From NCBI GenBank assembly GCA_937146805.1, contig CAKZRR010000025.1, positions 1 through 44,991 on the forward strand: a DNA stretch of 44,991 nucleotides. The letters run 5' to 3'. This DNA comes from an uncultured Owenweeksia sp. GTDB taxonomy: Bacteria > Bacteroidota > Bacteroidia > Flavobacteriales > Schleiferiaceae. Below, piece after piece: positions 17,446-25,491 of the stretch. Within the stretch, counting starts at the first letter, position 1. Each line of letters begins with the position of its first letter. The notes under the pieces are model-generated. The model searched no databases and had not been told where the DNA came from. It worked only from the letters and a program-made list of their open reading frames with translations. The translations under genes and the position numbers were made by a program.

Positions 17446-18504
17446 ATGCAAGTAGAGAATACAATTTCAGAAAGAGTCATTCAAAAAGATGCCAATCTCA
17501 TTCATGCTTTAAAGCAAATGGATACAGTAGATAAAAAACTACTGTTGGTAATGGATAACGATTTGTTTGTAGGCCTACTAAGTGTAGGTGATATACAGCG
17601 GGCCATTATTCAAAATGTAGAGCTTACCTCTGCGGTATCTGAAATACTTCGTAAAAATATTAAAATTGCCAGAACAAAGGATAGCCTGCGCGAGATTGAA
17701 AAAATGATGATTCAATACCGCATGGAGTTTTGCCCAGTGGTAAATGAACAAGGAAAGTTAGAGAAGGTATATTTGTGGGAAGAGCTTTTTGGCGAAGAGC
17801 AAATAAAAGTATCGGGTAAATTTGAGTTGCCGGTAGTAATTATGGCTGGTGGGCAAGGCTCCCGTCTTAGGCCTATAACTAATGTGTTGCCCAAGCCGCT
17901 AATGCCGCTGGATGACAAAACCATGCTTGAAGAAATTTTTGACCGTTTTAATGCCTACGGTTGCGAAGAATTTTTTGTGAGTGTAAATTACAAAGCCGAA
18001 TTGATAGAATACTATATCAACTCACTCAATTTACCCCTTAATGTTTCCTTTTTTAGAGAGCCCTCTCCTTTGGGTACAGCGGGCAGCCTTTCTTTATTAA
18101 AAGGAAAAATAAACTCTACTTTTTTTGTTAGTAATTGCGATATTATTATCGAACAAGACTACCACCAGGTATTAAAGTTTCACCAAGCTGGTAATTTTGA
18201 AGTAACCGTAATTGGGGCCGTAAAGCATTATTCTATACCCTACGGAACATTAGAAACTGGAGAAAACGGAGAGCTATTAGAACTTAAAGAAAAACCAGAT
18301 CATACCATACTTACCAATAGTGGTATGTATATTTTAGAACCCCACCTTATTGATGAAATTCCAGAAGGTGAAATGTTTCATATTACCCATCTTATCGAAA
18401 ACGTAATGAAGCGAGGAGGTAAAGTTGGTGTATTCCCTGTCTCCGAAAAATCATGGAAAGACATGGGGGTTTGGGATGAATTTTTGAAAAATAAGGTGAC
18501 ATGA
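17446..18504 (+). CDS. CBS-domain sugar-phosphate nucleotidyltransferase (PtmE-like)
   Basis: The 352-residue protein has a CBS pair in its first ~120 residues, with LLVMDNDLFVGLLSVGDIQRA near 35-55. A nucleotidyltransferase domain follows whose signature VIMAGGQGSRLRPIT and PKPLMPLDDKTMLE (about 130-160) binds the NTP and metal. FFVSNCDIIIEQDY carries the metal-binding aspartate. CBS plus nucleotidyltransferase is the architecture of Campylobacter PtmE, which makes GDP-glucosamine for legionaminic acid. Here it accompanies a LegC-like aminotransferase but no LegI/NeuB-like synthase, so a different GDP- or UDP-linked amino sugar is likely. Its stop overlaps the next start by 4 bases. The nucleotide and sugar are inferred. 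Confidence 0.8.
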   Translation: MQVENTISERVIQKDANLIHALKQMDTVDKKLLLVMDNDLFVGLLSVGDIQRAIIQNVELTSAVSEILRKNIKIARTKDSLREIEKMMIQYRMEFCPVVNEQGKLEKVYLWEELFGEEQIKVSGKFELPVVIMAGGQGSRLRPITNVLPKPLMPLDDKTMLEEIFDRFNAYGCEEFFVSVNYKAELIEYYINSLNLPLNVSFFREPSPLGTAGSLSLLKGKINSTFFVSNCDIIIEQDYHQVLKFHQAGNFEVTVIGAVKHYSIPYGTLETGENGELLELKEKPDHTILTNSGMYILEPHLIDEIPEGEMFHITHLIENVMKRGGKVGVFPVSEKSWKDMGVWDEFLKNKVT

Positions 18505-19046
18505 CGGTTTTAAAAAAAATATTAGGTAGTCTGGGGCTTATTAAAACATCATCTAAAAGGTTGGAGGAATACTTAGATACGTTAGGTATTCCGTTTCGAA
18601 ATCATAATACCCAGATAGATGGTTTAACACCATCTCTAATACAGATTGGAGAAAACTTTGTTTCTGCGCCAGGATCAAAAATTGTTTCACACGATTCTAG
18701 TCTAATATTGTCAAATGGAATTTTAAGGTTTGGAAGAGTTAAGGTGGGAGATAATGTTTTTGTAGGAGCAAATAGCGTGATACTAGCAGACACAGAAATT
18801 GGAGATAATTGTATTGTTGGTGCAGGAGCAGTGGTAAAAGGAAAGTTTAAGGCGGATTCTGTAATTGTAGGGAACCCTGCGAAGAGTATAATGACTGTGG
18901 GTCAGCTTTTATCCAAAATGAATGAAGGTGAAGCCTTTGTTCAAATACCACCAGAACTACTGGTTAAAATGAAAAAGTCTAAGCTATCATTCGATGATAG
19001 AAGAAAAATTGAAAATCTAGTAAATGTCAAGATTTTCAAAAGATAA
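18501..19046 (+). CDS. Hexapeptide-repeat (LbH) acyltransferase
   Basis: This 181-residue protein has left-handed beta-helix turns from about residue 45 to 135, ending in VGDNVFVGANSVILADTEIG, NCIVGAGAVVKGKF and SVIVGNPAKSI. These are the hallmarks of O- or N-acetyltransferases using acetyl-CoA. A helical C-terminal tail of about 45 residues follows. The start overlaps the nucleotidyltransferase stop (ATGA) and its 3' end overlaps the flippase start by 23 bases, so it is translationally coupled on both sides. It probably acetylates either the nucleotide sugar made by its neighbours or the lipid-linked unit. The acceptor is not identifiable. Confidence 0.8.
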   Translation: MTVLKKILGSLGLIKTSSKRLEEYLDTLGIPFRNHNTQIDGLTPSLIQIGENFVSAPGSKIVSHDSSLILSNGILRFGRVKVGDNVFVGANSVILADTEIGDNCIVGAGAVVKGKFKADSVIVGNPAKSIMTVGQLLSKMNEGEAFVQIPPELLVKMKKSKLSFDDRRKIENLVNVKIFKR

Positions 19047-20214
19047 GATTAAGGTTTTATTGTCTAATTTCGGAGGTAAGGGGATGGGGATGATAGCTTC
19101 CATTCTCGTTGTCAGGATACTGAGTACCGAAGATTTTGCGGAATGGTCTTATTACAAGTCCTTTTTAGCCTTTTTACTTCCATTATCTGGTTTAGGTATG
19201 GATCAGGTTTTTTTGCGATATTCTTATATTAAGGAAGTAGATAAAGAAGAACTAAAAAAGCAAACCTTTAGCTTGGCTGTGTTTACGGGTGTTTTTAGTA
19301 CGCTATTGGCCACCTTTGTAATTTATTGGGTTAGGCCAGGTGATTATGTAAATACCTTATTGCTCTTATTGGTTCTTTTACAATTAACTACGGTGCAATT
19401 TAACCTGTTTCAAAAATTTTATTTTCGTATTGTAAATGATTTTGCGAGGTACTCACAGGTAGTATTTTTATCCTCCGTTTTTACTGGGTTGGCTTTAATT
19501 ATAGGGGCTCTAATTGGTATAGAGGTAATGGCCTTGCTGGTGGCCTTGTGTTTTATTATTTACTACTTGTTTTCCTCGGTACGTATGAGTTTTAGTTTTA
19601 GCAGTATTAAAACTATTAGCATGGAACGTTTGAAGTATGGCGTAAGTATTGGCGTTGGGGGTTTGTTTAATAAGAGTATTTATGTTTTTGATATAATTTA
19701 CATTGGAAATATTTTGAATAATCAGGAATTATTGGCGGGCTACAAAGTGGCCTCTTTGTTGCCATTTAATCTAATTTTATTTACAGGTGCTATTTTAACG
19801 GTTGATTTTGGTGATTTTGTAAATTTTAAAAGAAAAGATATTATAAACTACCTTATTAGTTATTGGAAAAAGGTGCTCCTTTTATTGGTTCCTGTAGGTA
19901 TAGTAATTTTTTTGTTTGGTGAGCTAATAGTAAAACTATTGTTTGGTAGTAGATACGAGGAATATGGAGAGTTAATGTTTTTCTATTTTATGTTGGTAGC
20001 GTTAATAGTACTGCTTAGGCAACCTGTTGGTAAAATGCTTACGGCCTTAGGTTACGCTACATATAATTCTGTGGTTACTGTTGCGCAAGCGATAATGCTA
20101 GGGGCTCTTTTTATTTTACCCTTTGAGTTAAGTGCTACCCAATTGATTATGTATTTTGCTTGTACGGTATTGCTGCTTTCTAGCATACAATTTATAAAAT
20201 TACTCCGTTTATGA
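19024..20214 (+). CDS. Wzx-type O-antigen/EPS flippase
   Basis: The 396-residue inner-membrane protein has about twelve hydrophobic segments spread over its length and an opening NFGGKGMGMIASILVVRILS typical of Wzx/MOP-superfamily polysaccharide flippases. It would move the undecaprenyl-diphosphate-linked repeat unit to the periplasmic face for Wzy. It overlaps the acyltransferase by 23 bases and the next glycosyltransferase by 4. The length is normal for the family. There is one flippase and one polymerase in the locus, consistent with a single polymer. Confidence 0.88.
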   Translation: MSRFSKDKIKVLLSNFGGKGMGMIASILVVRILSTEDFAEWSYYKSFLAFLLPLSGLGMDQVFLRYSYIKEVDKEELKKQTFSLAVFTGVFSTLLATFVIYWVRPGDYVNTLLLLLVLLQLTTVQFNLFQKFYFRIVNDFARYSQVVFLSSVFTGLALIIGALIGIEVMALLVALCFIIYYLFSSVRMSFSFSSIKTISMERLKYGVSIGVGGLFNKSIYVFDIIYIGNILNNQELLAGYKVASLLPFNLILFTGAILTVDFGDFVNFKRKDIINYLISYWKKVLLLLVPVGIVIFLFGELIVKLLFGSRYEEYGELMFFYFMLVALIVLLRQPVGKMLTALGYATYNSVVTVAQAIMLGALFILPFELSATQLIMYFACTVLLLSSIQFIKLLRL

Positions 20215-21338
20215 AAGTGTTAATTATAGGGCAATGCCAAGGCGGTAATGCCAAGGCTTGGCAAAATTTTTTAATGGCTTATACCGAGTTTGAGTTGGTG
20301 CATTATGTATGCCGTAATCAATGCCAAGATGACTTTTTTTTAAAGGGAGAAGGCAAGAAGGTGTTTCGCTTTTACAACCGCTTTGCAGGGATGGGCTTTT
20401 TGCGTAAAATTTGGGTAAAGCTGGTTTCTACCCGCCTATTGCCAGCTTTTATAAAAAGGATGGATGGAAAGCACGGTTATGATATCATCCATTTTCAGGG
20501 CAATTACGAACCTACTTTTAATTTAAGATTAATGAAGGCTTGTAAAGCGAAACCGGTAGTTACCATTTATGGAAGCGATTTTTACCAGCGCTACCTAAAA
20601 GGCGCTGTTGGATATAGGCAAAAATTTGAGGAAGCTATTGACCGGGCTGCACATGTACTGTTTAATTTTGAAACAGCTCACGAGGATTTTTTAAAGCATA
20701 TAGATGTACGTGAAAAATCCAGCGTAGGCTGTTTAGGTGTAAACGATTATTGGATGGAGGAGCCATTAGCAAGTCGAAAAGTATCAGAGGGAGTAACACG
20801 ATTTCTTTCGGCTAGGGGAATGTACACCTACAATAATGTAGAAAAATTAGTAGATGCTTTTATAGCCGTGTATGCTAACAATCCAAAGTTTGAATTGTAC
20901 TTGGTAAATGGATATGGGTGGGATGAACCCGTAAAGAATGCCATATTAGAGAAAGTGGAAAACATAAACAATGTACATACCGCGGTAGGCAAGTGGATTA
21001 CGGATGAAGAACTAAAGGGTTATTACGATTTATGCGATTATAACTTTTGTATTGGTTCAACGGATCAGCTTTCCGTAAGTATTGTGTACGGCTTTTTACA
21101 GGGAGCTACCAACATTCTATCACCATTAAAAAATTACGAAGAGTTAAACAAAAACAACTTTAATACGCATCATTTTTTAAAGGAGGTAAGCGTCAAAACA
21201 TTGGTCGATTTGTTAAGAAAACTTCCAAATCCAACTGAAAGCCAAAAGCAAGCGGATATGTTGTTGGCTAAGGAGCATTATTTATTCTCTAGCAGATTTA
21301 AGAATAGCATGAAGGCCTTTAAGGCGGTAACTAAATAG
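20211..21338 (+). CDS. Glycosyltransferase family 4-like
   Basis: This 375-residue cytoplasmic GT-B-fold enzyme adds a sugar to the lipid-linked repeat. The N-terminal domain includes IIHFQGNYEPTFNLRLMKAC and VVTIYGSDFYQRYL, a typical GT4 acceptor-side pattern. The C-terminal nucleotide-sugar domain starts near residue 190 with RFLSARGMYTYNNVEKLVDAF, but the classical E-x7-E motif is weak: around IGSTDQLSVSIVYGFLQG the expected Glu positions are not obvious. That makes the activation mode uncertain. It is coupled to the flippase gene by a 4-base overlap and precedes the sulfotransferase gene by 9 bases. Donor and linkage are unknown. Confidence 0.75.
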   Translation: MKVLIIGQCQGGNAKAWQNFLMAYTEFELVHYVCRNQCQDDFFLKGEGKKVFRFYNRFAGMGFLRKIWVKLVSTRLLPAFIKRMDGKHGYDIIHFQGNYEPTFNLRLMKACKAKPVVTIYGSDFYQRYLKGAVGYRQKFEEAIDRAAHVLFNFETAHEDFLKHIDVREKSSVGCLGVNDYWMEEPLASRKVSEGVTRFLSARGMYTYNNVEKLVDAFIAVYANNPKFELYLVNGYGWDEPVKNAILEKVENINNVHTAVGKWITDEELKGYYDLCDYNFCIGSTDQLSVSIVYGFLQGATNILSPLKNYEELNKNNFNTHHFLKEVSVKTLVDLLRKLPNPTESQKQADMLLAKEHYLFSSRFKNSMKAFKAVTK

Positions 21339-21347
21339 TATTAATAA

Positions 21348-22247
21348 ATGCAATTATTATTCGTTATTGGATTCCCACGTAGTGGCACCAAGTTATTGCT
21401 GCAACTGCTTCGAACTAATTCCCAAATTTCTGGCCCAAAGGTAGAGGTTAATTTGGCGCATCAATTTGAAAAATTGGACTTTGAAGCATTTAAAAAAGCC
21501 CTAGAACAATCTACTTTATGGGTTAATATGGGAGATGTAAAAAAGAAGGTGGAGTCTTTCTTAAAGGAATATAGTGTTGAGGACGAAAAAACTTGGGAGG
21601 AATTTTATATACAATTTTTAGAGAGTTGTGACTTGAACAAAGGGCAAACTTATGTTATTGATAAAAGTCCTCGCTATATTACTAAGGGAGAAGGTTTATT
21701 AAAAAATTTCCCAAACGCTAAATATATTCATATCACTAGAGATGTGAGAGCTATTGCTAATTCTCATGCTAACGTTTGGAAAAAAAATGTTTACCGTGTA
21801 GCTGACCAGTGGAATAAGTCAGTTTTAAGTTTTCATAGAGCTTCAAAGGGCAAGAGTCAGGTTTTGGTAATACGGTATGAGGATTTAGTTGAAAACCCAA
21901 AAAAATGTGTTTTAAAGATTCAAAATTTTCTTGAATTAGAGACCCCTTTTGATATAGACAATGTTAGCTCAAACGAAAGTCATGGAAGCGTAGCTGCCAC
22001 TGGTATTGTAAGTACGGCAAAAGTATCAACCTATAAGCCTTCGGTCGAAAAACGAATGGAGGAGTATGCATTTAACGGATTAAAAGAATTTGGTTATTCC
22101 GTGAAATTTGCTAGCCAGCAGAAAGAAATGCCATTTATAAGTAAACTACGATATTTTTTGAACGATCAACTAAACGTTTTGGGTTTTCATATTAAAGAAA
22201 AAGGGTTGGTAAAGGGAGTTGATTATTTTATAAGGCTTAAAAAATAG
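21348..22247 (+). CDS. PAPS-dependent sulfotransferase
   Basis: The 299-residue protein begins with FVIGFPRSGTKLLLQLL (residues 5-21), the 5'-phosphosulfate-binding loop of sulfotransferases. The 3'-phosphate-binding motif is YIHITRDVRAIANSHANVW (about 126-144), including the conserved Arg and Ser. VIRYEDLVENPKKCVLKI (about 176-193) is the next family landmark. The length is normal for bacterial carbohydrate sulfotransferases. It has no signal peptide, so sulfation would be cytoplasmic, on the nucleotide or lipid-linked sugar before flipping. It sits in the EPS operon about 12 kb from the cysCDN genes that would supply PAPS. The acceptor sugar is unknown. The gene looks more A/T-rich than its upstream neighbours. 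Confidence 0.9.
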   Translation: MQLLFVIGFPRSGTKLLLQLLRTNSQISGPKVEVNLAHQFEKLDFEAFKKALEQSTLWVNMGDVKKKVESFLKEYSVEDEKTWEEFYIQFLESCDLNKGQTYVIDKSPRYITKGEGLLKNFPNAKYIHITRDVRAIANSHANVWKKNVYRVADQWNKSVLSFHRASKGKSQVLVIRYEDLVENPKKCVLKIQNFLELETPFDIDNVSSNESHGSVAATGIVSTAKVSTYKPSVEKRMEEYAFNGLKEFGYSVKFASQQKEMPFISKLRYFLNDQLNVLGFHIKEKGLVKGVDYFIRLKK

Positions 22248-22293
22248 TCTAAATTTTTTCGAAGGTATTGCTTCAAAACATAAGTGAGATAAA

Positions 22294-23115
22294 ATGAACA
22301 ATCTAAAAAATTGGCTAAGAAGAGCTGTCTACAGTTTAAAATATCATATTGATAATTTAAAGTTACCTAATTCACCATTAATATTGGTGTATAGTAAAGG
22401 TAAAACCGGTACTACTACCGTTTTTGATACTATTAGGGGAGCTGGTAAAAACAATGTTTTTCAGCTTCATACCCTAAATGAGGCAACGATTAGCGAACGT
22501 AAACTAAGCTATCGTAAAACGAAGGCTTTGTATCCTTCAGCTTTTATTAATTCCCTTTACCTAAAACGGAAACTAGTTGGTATAATGGAGGCTAAAAAGA
22601 AAATAGAAATAGTAACAGTTGTAAGGGATCCACTGGCAATTACATTATCAAGTTTTTTTCAAAATAAGGAAAAACACTATAGAAGAGAATTAAGTAGTGT
22701 TGAAATTTTAGACGTGCTACGAGAATCTGAAATAGAAAATGGGAAATGGTTTGATAGTGAACTTTTGCAACAATTTGGATTTAATATTTTTGAAAAGGAT
22801 TTTAATAAGAGTGCAGGGTATCATATCTATGAAAACGATAACGTAAGATTGTTGGTTGTTAAACTAGAGATGGTAAATGAGACTTTAACGCAGGCGTTAT
22901 CAAGTTTTTTTGCTATTGAAGAAATGGATTTGATAAAAAGTAATCAAATGCAGGATAAGAGTTATCGTGAGTTGTATACTACCGTCAAAAACAATTTTCG
23001 TTTTAAGGAAACAGAACTCAAGGAGATGTATAATACCAGGTATATGAATCAATTCTATTCTCAATCCGAGATTCAAGTATTTATTGATAATTGGCTGGAA
23101 ACAGAAAAAAGATAA
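22294..23115 (+). CDS. Sulfotransferase-fold capsular polysaccharide protein
   Basis: This 273-residue protein has a P-loop-like LILVYSKGKTGTTTVFDTI (about 29-47), matching the 5'-phosphosulfate loop. EIVTVVRDPLAITLSSFFQN (about 107-126) matches the 3'-phosphate loop with Arg and Ser. GKWFDSELLQQFGFNIFEKD resembles the conserved block of the putative capsular polysaccharide synthesis (NKWYS) family. These families share the sulfotransferase fold, so I infer a second PAPS-using enzyme. It follows the first sulfotransferase gene by 46 bases and abuts the next gene directly. Sequence divergence from the first suggests a different acceptor rather than a recent duplication. Catalysis is not proven by these motifs alone. 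Confidence 0.75.
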   Translation: MNNLKNWLRRAVYSLKYHIDNLKLPNSPLILVYSKGKTGTTTVFDTIRGAGKNNVFQLHTLNEATISERKLSYRKTKALYPSAFINSLYLKRKLVGIMEAKKKIEIVTVVRDPLAITLSSFFQNKEKHYRRELSSVEILDVLRESEIENGKWFDSELLQQFGFNIFEKDFNKSAGYHIYENDNVRLLVVKLEMVNETLTQALSSFFAIEEMDLIKSNQMQDKSYRELYTTVKNNFRFKETELKEMYNTRYMNQFYSQSEIQVFIDNWLETEKR

Positions 23116-24252
23116 ATGGATTATAAGGAAGGTAGTTTTAATTTCTTAACTCTCATTCTAAAATCGCTTACAATCGATTTTAGTACGAAGGAAGGTATAG
23201 CAGGTGTTAATGGCCCTTACAGGGATGCGGAAACAGGTGTGCGGGCTAAGGCGCATATGATAGCTTTACTAAGTAATTTGGATAGAGCAGGCAATACTAA
23301 ACAGCACCAACAGCAAGTTGAAGGTTTGGTAACTAGTTTGCTCGAGAGCGAACATAGGTTGGCTTTTTCAGTTTTTGAGCAACGAAAAAAACCGGGCAAA
23401 GATGAGGTAAATGGAGTAATAGGAATTGCTTGGATAATTGAGGCGATGTGTTGCGCTTATCAAACCTACGGAACAAAGGAGGCAAAAATCTTTTTACAAA
23501 AGATTGAAGGAGAGTTGAATTTTAATACCAACAGAGCCTTATGGACACGCCCGGTGTTGCCGGACAATAAGTACTATAAAACCATTGATGAAACTTTTAA
23601 CCACCAATTGTGGTTGGCCTATGGCTTAGTTTTTAAAGCCAAGGCATTGGGCGAACCATTGAGCGCTAATGTGCAGGCTTATTTTGACAATCTAAATCGG
23701 TCTTTTAAAATACATAATTCGGGTTTAATTATACATGCAGTACACTATAGTAGTAGTTTAAAAAGCAAAGTGAAAACCATGCTAAAATCTTTGCGAGATG
23801 GCGTACAGGTAAGGCTGTTAGGTAAAACCAAAAAGTACAAGGAAAACGGTTACCATTTATTTAATATGTTTGCTTTTGCTCGAATGGCCGATTTGGGTTA
23901 TGCCGATTTATTTGCGGCTAATACTAGGTTTAAAAAAGCATTGGAATATACCCAAAGCTCCACGTTGTTAGCGGGGCTTTGCAACAATGAGGATGAGCAG
24001 GATTTTTATAAAATAGAACCTTTTTCAAATTTGCCCTATAATCGCTATGGTTTCCCGTATAACGTGGCGGGTTTGGAGTTTGTTTACGTAGATAAAGTAC
24101 TTGATTTGAAGGTGAGCAAAAAGGTAAAGGAGTGCTATTGGGAAAGCCAAATGAAGTGTTATGACCAAGGTAAATTAGAAGATCCGGTTTTACTAACTGA
24201 AGACGTGCCTAATTTATATTTAAGAGCCTACGAATTAAGTTTTGTTTTGTAA
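23116..24252 (+). CDS. Uncharacterised EPS-locus protein, helix-rich
   Basis: I do not recognise a named family with certainty for this 378-residue protein. It has no signal peptide or membrane segment. Repeated helical pairs punctuated by aromatic and acidic loops (for example TIDETFNHQLWLAYGL, ENGYHLFNMFAFARMADLG and NRYGFPYNVAGLEFVY) look like an (alpha/alpha)6-toroid such as those in glycoside hydrolases, lyases or isomerases. ATG 23116 follows the sulfotransferase-like gene stop with no gap, and Wzy starts 10-13 bases after its end, so it belongs to the EPS operon. A cytoplasmic sugar-binding or processing role is conceivable. The function is open. Confidence 0.65.
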   Translation: MDYKEGSFNFLTLILKSLTIDFSTKEGIAGVNGPYRDAETGVRAKAHMIALLSNLDRAGNTKQHQQQVEGLVTSLLESEHRLAFSVFEQRKKPGKDEVNGVIGIAWIIEAMCCAYQTYGTKEAKIFLQKIEGELNFNTNRALWTRPVLPDNKYYKTIDETFNHQLWLAYGLVFKAKALGEPLSANVQAYFDNLNRSFKIHNSGLIIHAVHYSSSLKSKVKTMLKSLRDGVQVRLLGKTKKYKENGYHLFNMFAFARMADLGYADLFAANTRFKKALEYTQSSTLLAGLCNNEDEQDFYKIEPFSNLPYNRYGFPYNVAGLEFVYVDKVLDLKVSKKVKECYWESQMKCYDQGKLEDPVLLTEDVPNLYLRAYELSFVL

Positions 24253-24253
24253 A

Positions 24254-24259
24254 AAGGAG
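24254..24259 (+). promoter_or_regulatory. Strong Shine-Dalgarno before the Wzy TTG start
   Basis: AAGGAG lies 2 bases before TTG 24262 and 5 bases before TTG 24265. The spacing favours 24265 as the true start. Such a clear site is unusual in this window and supports a TTG start for the polymerase. Confidence 0.5.
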
Positions 24260-24261
24260 CC

Positions 24262-25491
24262 TTGTTGAGTGTAAAAAACATACTGTACCTTTTTTATGGT
24301 TTAATTCCCTTGGCCATTTATCATTTTCCCGTTGGAGGCCTTAATCTTTCTTTGGATAGGCTGATGCTTGTTGTGATAATGTTGTCTTTTGTGATGTATC
24401 GTTTTAAAGGTGTTCCTGATCTTGCAGCTACCTCATTTATATTATTTGCTACTACCATTATGTCTGTGGTTTTGGCGAGTAGCTTCCAAATGGAAGGCTT
24501 GATCAAGTATGGCCCAAGCTGGTTTCAGTCTATTTTCGTGTTTTTTGTTTCGTCTATTTTTGCGTTTAAATTTGGAGAGGACTTTGTGAAGCGTATTGCC
24601 AAGATTCATTTTTGGATATTTTTGATTTGTACCCTTTATGGTTTTTACTATAGGTACTTTTTAGATACAATGAATTTTGAGTATCCCTTGAGTTCCTTTT
24701 TGCCAAATTTAAATGAGGATCAGCATAAAGTTGGAATGCTCTATCACAAGCGATTATTCTTTCCGCTTTCCTCGGCTCCACGGCTAGGCTTTATGGCAGG
24801 CATTCTCTTTATATTCTTTAGCTTTTATCTTAATAGAAGTAAAAAAAAGTGGTTCTTTTTGCTGGCCTCCTTATTTGTTTTGATTGTTACAATTTCCAGA
24901 GGCCCAATCGTTTCTTTAATATTAGCGTTTGCGATGGGGTATTTAATTAAAAATTTTTTTAGAGGGCGCCTAGTTTACCAGGTCATCATACTGGTTAGTA
25001 TTATTGGCTTACTCTATTTGGCATTCCAATTTATGGAGGGACAGTTAATCGAGGGCTCGAAATTCAGCCGGATATTTGATTTAGGTTCGGAGGAAGATGC
25101 TTCTTTTGAAGGGCACTTGAATGTGCGTATAAAAGTTGTTGAATATATTTTTGGAGGTGATTTTGTTAATTTGTTTTTTGGCTACGGTTTTGGTCAATTG
25201 GCGTATCATTTGTTTGTTTCCAGCGCGCATTCCTCCTATTTTACCATACTTTTTGAGCAAGGTTTGGTTGGGGTTTTTGCCTTAGGGTTAGTTTACGTGT
25301 TAATGATTGTGAAAACATGGAAATTGTATATCAAGTACCCCAGTAAACAAGCTTTTGGTTTGTTTGTCATGTCCTTGTTTTTAACTCTTGTGCACCTTGT
25401 TTATGACGCCTTTACATTAGTTATACTGTGGGCATATGTAGGGTTTGTTTGGGGTTTGTCTTATTTTTTTAAACGTAAATATGCAAGTTAG
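24262..25491 (+). CDS. Wzy-type O-antigen/EPS polymerase
   Basis: The 409-residue inner-membrane protein has about ten to twelve hydrophobic segments. A large periplasmic loop between about residues 255 and 320 contains EGHLNVRIKVVEYIFGG and FFGYGFGQLAYHLFVSSAHSSY. That loop matches the O-antigen ligase/polymerase (Wzy_C-type) layout, in which Arg and His residues act on the lipid-linked chain. VTISRGPIVSLILAF (about 213-227) is another typical stretch. It would polymerise flipped repeat units under control of the Wzc-like protein. The start is TTG 24262 or TTG 24265. The gene overlaps the next one by 11 bases. A WaaL-like ligase is the main alternative, but the operon favours Wzy. Confidence 0.85.
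   Translation: MLSVKNILYLFYGLIPLAIYHFPVGGLNLSLDRLMLVVIMLSFVMYRFKGVPDLAATSFILFATTIMSVVLASSFQMEGLIKYGPSWFQSIFVFFVSSIFAFKFGEDFVKRIAKIHFWIFLICTLYGFYYRYFLDTMNFEYPLSSFLPNLNEDQHKVGMLYHKRLFFPLSSAPRLGFMAGILFIFFSFYLNRSKKKWFFLLASLFVLIVTISRGPIVSLILAFAMGYLIKNFFRGRLVYQVIILVSIIGLLYLAFQFMEGQLIEGSKFSRIFDLGSEEDASFEGHLNVRIKVVEYIFGGDFVNLFFGYGFGQLAYHLFVSSAHSSYFTILFEQGLVGVFALGLVYVLMIVKTWKLYIKYPSKQAFGLFVMSLFLTLVHLVYDAFTLVILWAYVGFVWGLSYFFKRKYAS

Noticed and set aside
15404-18504. Possible full legionaminic or pseudaminic acid pathway
   Set aside because: LegC- and PtmE-like proteins are present but no NeuB/LegI-type synthase, LegG-type epimerase or CMP-sugar synthetase occurs in the window.
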